DNA from: Tranquillimonas alkanivorans
GTDB lineage: Bacteria; Pseudomonadota; Alphaproteobacteria; Rhodobacterales; Rhodobacteraceae
NCBI RefSeq assembly: GCF_900115595.1
Contig: NZ_FOXA01000001.1
Location: forward strand, 496,001-560,000
Direction of reading: 5' to 3'
DNA length: 64,000 nt
Shown here in pieces: positions 56,305 to 64,000 of this stretch. The notes beneath the pieces were generated by a model. It ran no database searches. It saw only the letters and a program-made list of their open reading frames with translations, and was not told where the DNA came from. How positions within the stretch are numbered: the stretch's first letter is position 1; each line of letters begins with the position of its first letter. The translations under genes were made by a program, and so were the position numbers.

Positions 56305-57279
56305 TCAATCCCCGTCGCGCAGGGCGTCGGTGGCGCGCACGAGCTCGCGGCTGATGCCGGGCTCGGACAGGGCATGCCCGGCGCGCGGCACCATCCGCAG
56401 GCGCGAGGCCGGCCAGAGATCGTGCAGCCGGTGCGCCGACACCGGCGGACAGATCATGTCGTAGCGACCCTGCACGATGGTGCCGGGGATCGACTCGATC
56501 CGTGGCATGTCCTGCAGGATCTGCTCATCCCGCTCCAGAAACCCGGCGTTGGTGAAATAGTGGTTCTCGAGCCTCGCGAAGGCGCGGGCATAGTCCGCCG
56601 GACTTTCGCCGCCGGGGCCGTCGTTGTCGATCGAGGCGAGCGTGTTTTCCCAGCTCGCCCAGGCGCGGGCGTGCCGGATCTCGGTTGCCGGGTCGTCCGA
56701 GAACAGCCGGCGGTGATACGCTGTGATCAGGTCGTCGCGCTCGTCCTCGGGGATCAGGTCGGTAAAGCGCTTCCACACATCGGGCCAGAACTTCCCGGCG
56801 CCGCCGCCATAGAACCACTGGAGCTCGGCCTGCGTCATCAGGAACACGCCGCGCAGCACCAGGTGCCGCACCCGATCGGGATGTGACTGCGCGTAGATCA
56901 GCGCCAGCGTCGCTCCCCAGCTTCCGCCGAAGACGACCCACTCACGGATTCCCAGAACGCCGCGGATCTTCTCGATATCCGACACCAGGTGCCAGGTCGT
57001 GTTGTTCTCGACGCTCGCATGGGGCCGCGACCGGCCGCAGCCACGCTGGTCGAACAGCACGATACGATAGACGGTGGGGTCGAAATACCGCCGCATCGCC
57101 GGCGAGCAGCCGCCGCCGGGCCCGCCGTGCAGCACCACGACCGGCAGCCCCTCGGGGTTGCCGCACTGTTCGAAGTACACGCGATGACCGTCGCCCACGT
57201 CGAGCATCCGCTGATCGAACGGGTCGATGGGCGGATACAGGAACTGGGCTGCGCTTTTTTGACCCGACAATCTGTCCAT
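56305..57279 (-). CDS. pip: Proline iminopeptidase
   Basis: Pip removes N-terminal proline from peptides. The 324-residue alpha/beta hydrolase has the oxyanion segment 'LHGGPGGG' (50-57), 'DQRGCGRSRPHA' (77-88), and the nucleophile Ser120 in 'VFGGSWGATLALIYAQ', all diagnostic of the family S33 aminopeptidases. 'GAGKFWPDVWKRFTDLIP' is a typical cap-region sequence. ATG 57279 matches the conserved N-terminus ('LYPPIDPFD' nearby). It diverges from ubiG with a 68-base gap. Confidence 0.94.
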   Translation of the reverse strand: MDRLSGQKSAAQFLYPPIDPFDQRMLDVGDGHRVYFEQCGNPEGLPVVVLHGGPGGGCSPAMRRYFDPTVYRIVLFDQRGCGRSRPHASVENNTTWHLVSDIEKIRGVLGIREWVVFGGSWGATLALIYAQSHPDRVRHLVLRGVFLMTQAELQWFYGGGAGKFWPDVWKRFTDLIPEDERDDLITAYHRRLFSDDPATEIRHARAWASWENTLASIDNDGPGGESPADYARAFARLENHYFTNAGFLERDEQILQDMPRIESIPGTIVQGRYDMICPPVSAHRLHDLWPASRLRMVPRAGHALSEPGISRELVRATDALRDGD

Positions 57280-57347
57280 GACAGAGCTATATAACTTCGC
57301 CGGGCGTCCTGCCACGGGGACGAAACGGAAATTCCAGGAGGATGGGC

Positions 57348-58085
57348 ATGAACACCACCACGATCGACGCGTCCGAAGTCGCCAAGTTCGAGGCGATGGC
57401 CGCCGAATGGTGGGACCCGAACGGCAAGTTCAAGCCTCTCCACATGCTCAATCCGTGCCGGCTGGACTACATCTGCGCGCAGATCGCGGCCGAATTCGGG
57501 CGCGATCTTTCGACCGGGACGCCGTTCGACGGCCTGCGCCTGCTCGACATCGGCTGCGGCGGCGGCCTGCTGGCCGAGCCCATGGCGCGGCTGGGGGCCG
57601 ATGTCGTGGGCGCCGACGCCGCCGCCCGCAACATCCCCGTGGCCGAGGTGCACGCGCAGCAGTCCGGGCTGGACATCGATTACCGCCACACCACCGCCGA
57701 GGACATGGCCGCCGCGGGCGAGCAGTTCGACGTCGTGCTGAACATGGAGGTGGTCGAGCACGTGTCCGACCCGCTCGCCTACCTCACCGCGTGCCAGCAG
57801 CTTCTCAAGCCCCACGGGCTGATGATCTGCTCGACCATCAACCGCAATCCCAAGAGCTTCGCCATGGCCATCGTCGGGGCCGAGTGGGTGATGCGGTGGC
57901 TGCCCAAGGGCACGCACGAATGGGCGAAGTTCATCACGCCCGACGAGCTGTATGACCTGATCCGGCAGTCGGGCCTCGACCCCGTCGACCGCACCGGCTT
58001 CGTCTTCAACCCGGTGTCGTGGTCGTGGAAGCTGTCGGACCGCGACCTGTCGGTGAACTACGTCACGGCGAGCGTGAAGCGCTAG
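57348..58085 (+). CDS. ubiG: Ubiquinone biosynthesis O-methyltransferase UbiG
   Basis: UbiG catalyses both O-methylations of ubiquinone synthesis with S-adenosylmethionine. The 245-residue protein has '[20 protein letters not shown]' (20-39, UbiG signature), the SAM-binding '[20 protein letters not shown]' (65-84), and '[14 protein letters not shown]' near its C-terminal part. ATG 57348 is preferred because AGGAGG is 6 bases upstream; ATG 57342 is too close to it. It ends in a 4-base overlap with the convergent tspO. Confidence 0.95.
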   Translation: MNTTTIDASEVAKFEAMAAEWWDPNGKFKPLHMLNPCRLDYICAQIAAEFGRDLSTGTPFDGLRLLDIGCGGGLLAEPMARLGADVVGADAAARNIPVAEVHAQQSGLDIDYRHTTAEDMAAAGEQFDVVLNMEVVEHVSDPLAYLTACQQLLKPHGLMICSTINRNPKSFAMAIVGAEWVMRWLPKGTHEWAKFITPDELYDLIRQSGLDPVDRTGFVFNPVSWSWKLSDRDLSVNYVTASVKR

Positions 58086-58540
58086 GCCTCGGACGGGTTG
58101 CGCCGCCAGACGCTGAAGTTCAGCGCGCCGGCGGTCGTCACCCAGGCGAGGTACGGCACGAACAGCAGCCCCGCGATCAGGTCAAGCTGCAGGAAGGCCA
58201 CCAGCGTCGCCGCCACCGCGAGCCAGAGCGCGGCCAGCACGACCATCGCCGCCTTCATTCGGCGCAGCCCGAAGAAGACCGGGGTCCAGAGCGTGTTGAA
58301 CGCGATCTGCACCGCCCACAGCGCCATGGCATAGCCGCTGTCGGGCAGCACGGCGACGCGCGCGGCGGCATACGCAATGCACAGGTACAGCGTCGTCCAG
58401 ACCACCGGGAACGCCCAGTTGGGCGGCGTCCAAGGCGGCTTGTCCAGGCGCTGGTACCACGCGCCGGGCTGGAACATCGCGCCCGTGGCCGCCGCGGCGG
58501 CGCAGGCACAGAGAAACAGAAAGAACAGACCCCACTCCAT
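58082..58540 (-). CDS. tspO: TspO/MBR-family outer-membrane tryptophan-rich sensory protein
   Basis: The 152-residue protein has five membrane helices and '[15 protein letters not shown]' (34-48), the cluster diagnostic for TspO. In Rhodobacter sphaeroides TspO lies in the outer membrane and modulates photosynthesis gene expression in response to oxygen, probably by handling porphyrin intermediates. It follows crtB by 6 bases, the same order as in Rhodobacter, where the gene was first called crtK. It converges on ubiG. Confidence 0.95.
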   Translation of the reverse strand: MEWGLFFLFLCACAAAAATGAMFQPGAWYQRLDKPPWTPPNWAFPVVWTTLYLCIAYAAARVAVLPDSGYAMALWAVQIAFNTLWTPVFFGLRRMKAAMVVLAALWLAVAATLVAFLQLDLIAGLLFVPYLAWVTTAGALNFSVWRRNPSEA

Positions 58541-58546
58541 ACGGGA

Positions 58547-59596
58547 TCAACTAGCGCCGGCCGCGTCGCGCGCCAAGGCCCTGCGGTCGCGGTCGCGCGC
58601 CTCGAGCTGCGCGAAGACCGATACCAGCGATCCGGCCCGCCCTTCGCCCCAGGCGTGCCGCGCCGGGCCCGGCCGCGCCGCCGCCTCGACCAGGAACGCC
58701 GTTTCGTCCAGCGGCGGCGCATACAGCACGGCCGAGCGTGGCATCCCCGCACTCGCCAGCGCGCGAAGGCCCGAGAGCCCGAGGCACCCGGCCTTCTGCC
58801 GCCGCGAGGTGCGCCCGCGCCACGACACCGAGTCGTAGCCGTTGCGCCGCACGGCCAGTCCGATACCGGCATAGATGTGCCGCGCCGCGAAGATGCCGGG
58901 CCGCACCGCCATGGGCAGCGCGGCAATCCCGGCCTCGGCCCGGGCATAGAGCCTGTCGGCCTCGTGCAGAAGCCGGCGCGTCATCTCGCGCACGGGGTCA
59001 AGCGGGAGCGGCTCGGCGAAGAAGCTTTCCGCGTCCAGCCGCGCCGCCTCCATCCAATCCGTCGGCAGATAGAGCCGCCGCGCCCGCGCATCCTCGCCCA
59101 CGTCGCGGGCGATGTTGGTCAGCTGCATCGCCACGCCCAGGTCGCAGGCCCGCGCCAGCGCATGGGCGTCGCGCATACCCATCAGCACGCACATCATCGC
59201 GCCCACCGCACCGGCCACCCGAGCGGAATAGGCCCGCAGGTCCGAAAGCGTCGCATAGCGCCGCCGCTCGGCATCCCATGCCAGCCCGTCCAGCAGCGCC
59301 TCGGGCAGCGCGCGCGGCATGTCGTAGTCTTCGACCACGGCGGCGAAGGCGCGGTCCGCCGGCGCGTCGCGCGGCACGCCGCGATAGGCGGCGTCGAGCC
59401 GCTCGCGCAGCCGCCGAACCGCCGCGCGCTTGTGGTCATGCAGGTCCACCGCGTCATCGGCCAGCCGGCAGAAGGCATAAAGCGCCAATGCCGGGTCACG
59501 CAGCCGCGTCGGCATCAGCCGGGACGCGGCATGGAACGACAGGGACCCGTGGCGGATCGCGCTTCGGCAATGCTCAAGATCATGCGGGTCGATCAT
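58547..59596 (-). CDS. crtB: Phytoene synthase
   Basis: CrtB condenses two geranylgeranyl diphosphates into phytoene, the first carotenoid-specific step. The 349-residue protein has two Asp-rich substrate/magnesium motifs: 'LADDAVDLHD' (45-54) and 'TNIARDVGEDA' (160-170), with the family segment 'GVAMQLTNIARD'. Its ATG overlaps the crtI stop as ATGA, so the pair is co-translated. Confidence 0.95.
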   Translation of the reverse strand: MIDPHDLEHCRSAIRHGSLSFHAASRLMPTRLRDPALALYAFCRLADDAVDLHDHKRAAVRRLRERLDAAYRGVPRDAPADRAFAAVVEDYDMPRALPEALLDGLAWDAERRRYATLSDLRAYSARVAGAVGAMMCVLMGMRDAHALARACDLGVAMQLTNIARDVGEDARARRLYLPTDWMEAARLDAESFFAEPLPLDPVREMTRRLLHEADRLYARAEAGIAALPMAVRPGIFAARHIYAGIGLAVRRNGYDSVSWRGRTSRRQKAGCLGLSGLRALASAGMPRSAVLYAPPLDETAFLVEAAARPGPARHAWGEGRAGSLVSVFAQLEARDRDRRALARDAAGAS

Positions 59597-61152
59597 TCTG
59601 AGGCCACCTTCATCTGTGCGGGACCGGGCACGGCGTCGGGCACCAGCTTGCCCAGCACCTCGGCCGACGAAAGAACGCCCGGCAGCCCGGCTCCGGGATG
59701 CGTTCCCGCCCCGACGAGATAGAGGCCGGTGGCCTCCTCACTCACGTTGTGCGGGCGGAACCAGGCCGATTGCAGGATGCGCGGCTCGATCGAGAAGCCC
59801 GAGCCGCGCGTCGACAAGTACCGGTCGCGGAAGTCGTGCGGTGTGAACACGCGGCTCGCCGTCAGGTGCTTCGACAGGCCGGGAAGCAGCCGTTCCTCCA
59901 GCACCTCCTGCACGCGCCGGCGGTAAGGCTCGGCCACCGCGTCCCAATCCACGGGCTCGTCGAAGCCCAGGTGCGGCACGGGTGAGAGAGCATAGAACGT
60001 GTCTCCACCCTCGGGCGCGACCGAGGGGTCGGTGATCGAGGGGCGGTGCACGTAAAGGCTCATGTCCCGCGCCAGCCGGCCCTTGATGAAGATGTCTCGC
60101 ACCAGGCCTCGGTAACGCGGGCCGTTCAGGATGGTGTGATGGCCGACATCGGACCACATGCCGCGCGTGCCCGCAGTGCCGAAGTACCAGACGAACAGGC
60201 CCATCGACCATCGCGAGCGGCCGAGCCGCGGCGAGGTCCAGCGCCGCCGGACGTGGTTGCGCAGAAGGCGGTCGTAGGTGTGGCCCGTATCCGCGTTCGA
60301 CACGACGACCGGGGCGTGCAGCACCTCGCCCTCCACCAGCCGAACGCCCTGCGCCGCGCCGCGATCGACCAGGATTTCGTCCACCTGGGTGTTCAGCCGC
60401 AGCAAACCGCCCTGCCGCTCGATCACCCGCGCCATCGCCCGGGCGATCGCGGCGACGCCACCCATGGCGTAATGGACGCCGAACTCCTTCTCGAGATGGC
60501 TGACCAGGATGTACATGCTGGTCACGTTGAAAGGGTCGCCACCGATGAACAGCGGGTGGAACGACAGCGCCATGCGCAGCCGCTCGTCCTTCACCCGCCG
60601 CGCGGCATGGGCATAGACCGACCGGTCCGCGCGCAGGCGCCCGAAGGCCGGAAGCGCCTTCAGCATGTCGGCCACCGCGTGCATCGGCCGGCGGCCCAGG
60701 TCCTCGAACCCCAGCGCATAACGCCGGGCGCTGTCGGCGAGGAACCGATCGTAACCCTTCAGGTCCCGCGGCGACAGGCGCGCCACCTCCTGCCGCATCG
60801 CCTCGGTCGATTGCCGGGCGCGGAATGTCGAGCCATCGGGCCAGCGGATCTCGTAAAACGGATCGAGCGCGCGCAGGTCCACGTGGCGGTCGAAGTCTTC
60901 GCCGCAGTCGCGCCAGAGCTCACGGAAAAGCTGCGGCACCGTCACGATCGTGGGGCCAAGGTCGAAGCGGTGACCATCCTCGGTGATCGAGGACCCGCGC
61001 CCGCCGGGCATGTCAAGGCGGTCGAGCACGGTGACGGCGTATCCCTTCGCGCCCAACCGCATCGCGGCGGCGAGCCCGCCAAGCCCCGCCCCCACTACGA
61101 TCGCGGTGGGCCGGGTGCCGGAGTCTGAGGGGCGGTCGGGCTGCTTCAACAT
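59593..61152 (-). CDS. crtI: Phytoene desaturase
   Basis: CrtI introduces double bonds into phytoene; in spheroidene-type pathways it stops at neurosporene. The 519-residue protein has the FAD-binding 'AIVVGAGLGGLAAAMRLG' (17-34), 'RFDLGPTIVTVPQLFRELW', 'SFHPLFIGGDPFNVTSMYIL', and the C-terminal 'YLVGAGTHPGAGLPGVLSSA', the bacterial desaturase signature. The number of steps cannot be read from sequence; the adjacent crtA makes a neurosporene-stage enzyme likely. No clear ribosome site precedes ATG 61152. A PpsR-type site lies 18 bases upstream. Confidence 0.96.
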   Translation of the reverse strand: MLKQPDRPSDSGTRPTAIVVGAGLGGLAAAMRLGAKGYAVTVLDRLDMPGGRGSSITEDGHRFDLGPTIVTVPQLFRELWRDCGEDFDRHVDLRALDPFYEIRWPDGSTFRARQSTEAMRQEVARLSPRDLKGYDRFLADSARRYALGFEDLGRRPMHAVADMLKALPAFGRLRADRSVYAHAARRVKDERLRMALSFHPLFIGGDPFNVTSMYILVSHLEKEFGVHYAMGGVAAIARAMARVIERQGGLLRLNTQVDEILVDRGAAQGVRLVEGEVLHAPVVVSNADTGHTYDRLLRNHVRRRWTSPRLGRSRWSMGLFVWYFGTAGTRGMWSDVGHHTILNGPRYRGLVRDIFIKGRLARDMSLYVHRPSITDPSVAPEGGDTFYALSPVPHLGFDEPVDWDAVAEPYRRRVQEVLEERLLPGLSKHLTASRVFTPHDFRDRYLSTRGSGFSIEPRILQSAWFRPHNVSEEATGLYLVGAGTHPGAGLPGVLSSAEVLGKLVPDAVPGPAQMKVASE

Positions 61153-61169
61153 GCAATCAGGCTAGCCTG

Positions 61170-61187
61170 TGTCTAACAAAGTTGACA
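61170..61187. promoter_or_regulatory. PpsR/CrtJ-type site (TGT-N12-ACA), crtI side
   Basis: TGT (61170-61172) and ACA (61185-61187) have exactly 12 bases between them. This is the consensus for PpsR/CrtJ, the aerobic repressor of photosynthesis genes. It lies 18 bases upstream of crtI on its promoter side. Confidence 0.8.
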
Positions 61188-61245
61188 ACCGTTTTCCTTA
61201 TCTAGAGCGCATGAGCCTTTTTCTCTTTATGAGCCGCGCCCATGA

Positions 61246-61263
61246 TGTCATCTTTACTTTACA
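61246..61263. promoter_or_regulatory. PpsR/CrtJ-type site (TGT-N12-ACA), crtA side
   Basis: TGT (61246-61248), 12 bases, then ACA (61261-61263). A second exact match in the same crtI-crtA gap, 58 bases from the first. Paired sites of this kind are usual at PpsR-repressed promoters and suggest cooperative binding or looping. Confidence 0.8.
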
Positions 61264-61294
61264 CACCCGAACCCGGAGTCGCGTCATTCAAACG

Positions 61295-61996
61295 GTGACC
61301 CTGTCCCTGCACCGCTTCAACTCGCCCCTCGGGCGGGCTTGGGCGTTTACCCAGATGGGCTTTTCGCGGCTGTCGCTGGCGGGGATGCCCGACTGCGGCT
61401 TCTGGAAGCTCTGCGGTTCGGGCACTGGCGAGGGATTCACTCCTGTCCCCAATACCGCCGTCTGGGCGATCCTTGCGGTCTGGCCAGACCCGGACACAGC
61501 CCGCACCGCCATCGAGGACAGGCCGCTCTTCCGTCGCTGGCGCCGGCGCGCCGACGAAAGCTGGACCGTGTTCCTTTCCGCAACCTCGGTACGCGGCCGC
61601 TGGTCCGGCCGCACGCCGTTCGACGCCGTCGCCGCGCAAGACGCGGGCCTGGTGGCCGCGTTGACCCGCGGCACCATCCGGCCCACCCGGCTGGCCCGCT
61701 TCTGGGGCCGGTCGCCCGACATCTCGCGCGCCATCGGGCAAGACCCGAACGTGATTTTCAAGATCGGCATCGGCGAGATCCCGTGGCTGCACCAAGTCAC
61801 CTTCTCGATCTGGCCGGACACGCAAAGCATGGCCGCCTTCGCCCGCGCCGACGGGCCGCATGCCCGCGCCGTACGCGCGGTGCGCGCGGGCGGCTGGTTT
61901 TCCGAAGAGCTTTATGCCCGGTTCCGCGTTCTCGGCGACCGGGGCACCTGGGGCGGCGCTTCGCCGCTCCACCGATACGAAAGGCATGCCGCATGA
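61295..61996 (+). CDS. crtA: Spheroidene monooxygenase
   Basis: CrtA inserts a keto group at C2 of spheroidene, giving spheroidenone under aerobic conditions. The 233-residue protein has 'TLSLHRFNSPLGRAWAFTQM', 'GFWKLCGSGTGEGFTPVPNT' and 'IFKIGIGEIPWLHQVTFSIW', all CrtA landmarks. I place the start at GTG 61295, which opens at the conserved first strand. An ATT at 61286 has a better-spaced GGAG (61275-61278) and would add three residues. ATG 61211 or 61229 would put a PpsR-type site inside the gene. bchI follows with an ATGA overlap. Confidence 0.9.
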   Translation: MTLSLHRFNSPLGRAWAFTQMGFSRLSLAGMPDCGFWKLCGSGTGEGFTPVPNTAVWAILAVWPDPDTARTAIEDRPLFRRWRRRADESWTVFLSATSVRGRWSGRTPFDAVAAQDAGLVAALTRGTIRPTRLARFWGRSPDISRAIGQDPNVIFKIGIGEIPWLHQVTFSIWPDTQSMAAFARADGPHARAVRAVRAGGWFSEELYARFRVLGDRGTWGGASPLHRYERHAA

Positions 61997-63018
61997 CACA
62001 GCCATTCCCCTTCTCGGCAATCGTTGGACAGGACGAGATGAAGCAGGCGATGATCCTGACGGCGGTCGATCCGCGCATCGGCGGCGTGCTCGTCTTCGGC
62101 GATCGCGGCACCGGCAAGTCCACCGCCGTGCGCGCACTGGCGGCGCTTCTCCCGAAGATCGACCAGATCGAAGGTTGCCCCGTGAACAGCGCACGCCTGT
62201 CCGACTGCCCGGGCTGGGCCGAGGTAAAGTCGAAACGGCGCGTAGAGCGCCCCATGCCGGTGATCGACCTGCCGCTTGGCGCGACCGAGGATCGCGTGAC
62301 TGGCGCGCTCGACATCGAACGCGCCCTGACCCGGGGCGAAACGGCCTTCGAGCCGGGCCTGCTGGCGCGCGCAAATCGGGGGTACCTCTATATCGACGAG
62401 GTCAACCTGCTTGAAGATCACATCGTGGACCTTCTCCTGGACGTGGCGCAATCGGGCGAAAACGTGGTCGAGCGGGAGGGTCTGTCGATCCGCCACCCGG
62501 CGCGATTCGTCCTCGTCGGCTCGGGCAACCCGGAAGAGGGTGAACTGCGCCCGCAACTCCTCGACCGGTTCGGCCTCTCGGTCGAGGTCGAAAGCCCGCG
62601 CGAGGTCGAACAGCGTATCGAGGTCATTCGCCGACGCGACGCCTACGAACGCAATCCCGCCGATTTCGCAAAGACCTGGAACGCCGAAGACGCCCGCCTG
62701 CGCCGGCGAATCGTCACCGCGCGGGATGCGGTGGCGCGTATCGAGACCCCGGAACAGACGCTGCGAGACTGCGCCGAACTCTGCCTCGCACTCGGGACCG
62801 ACGGGCTGCGGGGCGAACTCACGCTGCTGCGCGCCGCCCGCGCACTCGCCGCCTTCGACGGGGCGGCGGTGGTCGAGCGGGCGCACCTGCGCGCCGTCGC
62901 CGCGCCCGCCCTGCGCCACCGTCTGCGCCGCGACCCGCTGGACGAGGCCGGATCGGGCGCCCGCGTCGCACGCACCGTCGACGGGCTGTTCGGGGCGTTC
63001 AGGACCGCAGCCGAATGA
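61993..63018 (+). CDS. bchI: Magnesium chelatase ATPase subunit I
   Basis: BchI is the AAA+ motor of Mg-chelatase, which inserts magnesium into protoporphyrin IX at the start of bacteriochlorophyll synthesis. The 341-residue protein has Walker A 'GDRGTGKST' (36-44), 'CPVNSARLSDCPGWAEVKSK' (a Mg-chelatase insertion), Walker B 'YLYIDEVNLLEDHIVDLLLD' (about 131-150), and 'GNPEEGELRPQLLDRFGLSV', the sensor-1 region. It overlaps crtA and bchD by ATGA, so the three are translationally coupled and share PpsR-type control. Confidence 0.97.
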   Translation: MTQPFPFSAIVGQDEMKQAMILTAVDPRIGGVLVFGDRGTGKSTAVRALAALLPKIDQIEGCPVNSARLSDCPGWAEVKSKRRVERPMPVIDLPLGATEDRVTGALDIERALTRGETAFEPGLLARANRGYLYIDEVNLLEDHIVDLLLDVAQSGENVVEREGLSIRHPARFVLVGSGNPEEGELRPQLLDRFGLSVEVESPREVEQRIEVIRRRDAYERNPADFAKTWNAEDARLRRRIVTARDAVARIETPEQTLRDCAELCLALGTDGLRGELTLLRAARALAAFDGAAVVERAHLRAVAAPALRHRLRRDPLDEAGSGARVARTVDGLFGAFRTAAE

Positions 63019-64000
63019 CAAGCCCCCTTTCGCCCGCCGCCCGCGCCGCGCTCGCACTCGAACTGCTGGCGATCGACCCGCTTGGACTGGGCGGAGTTTG
63101 GATCCGCGCCCGCTCCGGCCCCACACGCGATGCATTGCTCGACCGGGCCAGTGCGCTGCCCCTGCCCCTCCGCCGCCTTCCGCCGGACGCGGGGGACGAC
63201 GCGCTGTCCGGCGGCACCGATCTTGGCGCAACGCTGGCGGCGGGAGGCCTCGTGCGCCGGCCTGGACTTCTGTCGACGCACGCCGCGCTGATCGTGCCGA
63301 TGGCCGAGCGGGTCCGACCCCGCTGCGCCGCACGGCTCGGTCAGGCGCTCGACCGCCGTGCCGTCTGCCTTCTGGCGCTGGACGAGGGCGACGCGGCCGA
63401 GGAGGCCCTGCCCACCGCGCTGGCCGACCGGCTGCCCATTGCGGTGTTCCTCGACGGCGTACGGCCCGCCGACCTCCCCCCGGCGCGCGACGCGCAGGCG
63501 GCACGCGCCCGTCTGGCAGAGGTGCGGCATGACAGCGGCGCGCTGCAAGAACTGACCCTGGCCTCCACCGCCCTCGGCATTTCGAGCCTGCGCGCCCCCC
63601 TCGCCGCCCTCGCCGCCGCCCGCGCCCACGCGGCCCACGCCGGGCGTGACGCCCTGGCGGCGGAGGATCTGCGCGTCGCGGTCGAACTCACCTTGGTCCA
63701 CCGTGCCGAGGCCGCTCCGCAGGACGACGCTCCGCCGAGCACGGCGAGCGAGCCCGAAACGGAAGACGACCGTGACCCGCATGACGACGCCTCCGGCAAG
63801 CAGAGCGAGACGCTGACGGAGGCCGCGCGCGCCGCGCTGCCCCCAGGACTCCTCGCACAACTCTCCGCCGCGCGGGCGGCGCGAATGGCACGCGGCTCCG
63901 GCAGCGGCGGCACGAAGCAGGGCGGACGGCGCGGACGTCCCCTGCCCGCGCGGCCGGGCCGGCCCGACGGCAGCGCCCGCATCGACATCGTCGCCACCCT
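63015..64000 (+). CDS. bchD: Magnesium chelatase subunit D, N-terminal part; gene continues past the right edge
   Basis: The frame opens at ATG 63015 ('MTSPLSPAARAALALELLAI') inside the bchI stop and is still open at base 64000. The visible 328 codons cover a degenerate AAA+ half without a Walker A P-loop ('DPLGLGGVWIRARSGPTRDA' stands in its place), then an acidic linker ('PQDDAPPSTASEPETEDDRD') and the start of the integrin-like region. BchD forms the non-hydrolysing ring paired with BchI and joins it to BchH. The metal-binding domain lies outside the window. Identity is clear from position and family resemblance. Confidence 0.93.
   Translation, partial: MTSPLSPAARAALALELLAIDPLGLGGVWIRARSGPTRDALLDRASALPLPLRRLPPDAGDDALSGGTDLGATLAAGGLVRRPGLLSTHAALIVPMAERVRPRCAARLGQALDRRAVCLLALDEGDAAEEALPTALADRLPIAVFLDGVRPADLPPARDAQAARARLAEVRHDSGALQELTLASTALGISSLRAPLAALAAARAHAAHAGRDALAAEDLRVAVELTLVHRAEAAPQDDAPPSTASEPETEDDRDPHDDASGKQSETLTEAARAALPPGLLAQLSAARAARMARGSGSGGTKQGGRRGRPLPARPGRPDGSARIDIVAT

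Noticed and set aside
61169-61294. Longer crtA starting at ATG 61211 or further upstream
   Set aside because: The extra residues are not CrtA-like, and the region holds the two PpsR-type sites, which belong in the promoter.

Overview
The window is high-GC DNA from an alphaproteobacterium of the order Rhodobacterales, probably a phototrophic member. Three things point there. The right end is the edge of a photosynthesis gene cluster of the Rhodobacter/Roseobacter type (tspO-crtB-crtI diverging from crtA-bchI-bchD, with two TGT-N12-ACA PpsR-type sites between them). A head-spike gene pair resembling that of the Rhodobacter gene transfer agent (GTA) is present. The housekeeping blocks (rnd-lptCAB-hpf-ptsN, dnaK-dnaJ, secA, argJ-mutT, rimP-nusA-ylxR-infB) also fit. 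The species cannot be named from the sequence alone.

Layout. 1-9.4 kb is an exopolysaccharide/capsule locus: the end of a Wzz-type chain-length protein, a priming sugar transferase, two GT4 glycosyltransferases on the minus strand, and a tightly overlapping plus-strand operon (sulfotransferase, Wzy-like polymerase, acyltransferase-3, Wzx-like flippase, GumK-like glycosyltransferase carrying a frameshift). A perfect TTAA-N7-TTAA (CtrA-type) site lies between the two divergent operons. 9.4-11 kb holds the putative GTA head-spike base and fibre genes. 11-18.7 kb has ftsK, a DapC-like aminotransferase, an amidase, a UbiH-type hydroxylase and RNase D. 18.7-21.9 kb is the lptC-lptA-lptB-hpf-ptsN block.

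21.9-31.6 kb is a second glycan locus: a tandem-domain sulfotransferase, a GT14/DUF5927 protein, two paralogous glycosyltransferases, galE, galU and cysQ on the minus strand, diverging from an ABC-2 exporter permease. CysQ removes PAP, the by-product of PAPS-dependent sulfotransferases, so the locus looks built to make a sulfated glycan. 31.6-44.8 kb is housekeeping (alkB, dnaK, dnaJ, radC, an envelope gene pair, secA, a parvulin, argJ, mutT and a 43-codon gene). 44.9-50.3 kb is the infB-ylxR-nusA-rimP operon on the minus strand, behind a leader with a hairpin and U-tract. 50.6-56.2 kb is a peptide-type ABC transporter operon whose first permease gene has an in-frame amber codon. 56.3-64 kb carries pip, ubiG and the carotenoid/bacteriochlorophyll genes; bchD runs off the right edge.

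The most notable combination is on the left: genes for a surface polysaccharide, a CtrA-type operator, and the spike proteins by which a GTA particle would bind such a polysaccharide. Two genes carry disruptions, the GumK-like frameshift near 8,802 and the permease amber codon at 55,754-55,756. Either could be a sequencing error or real decay. No tRNA, rRNA, CRISPR array or insertion sequence was recognised, and no gene-free stretch exceeds 300 bases.
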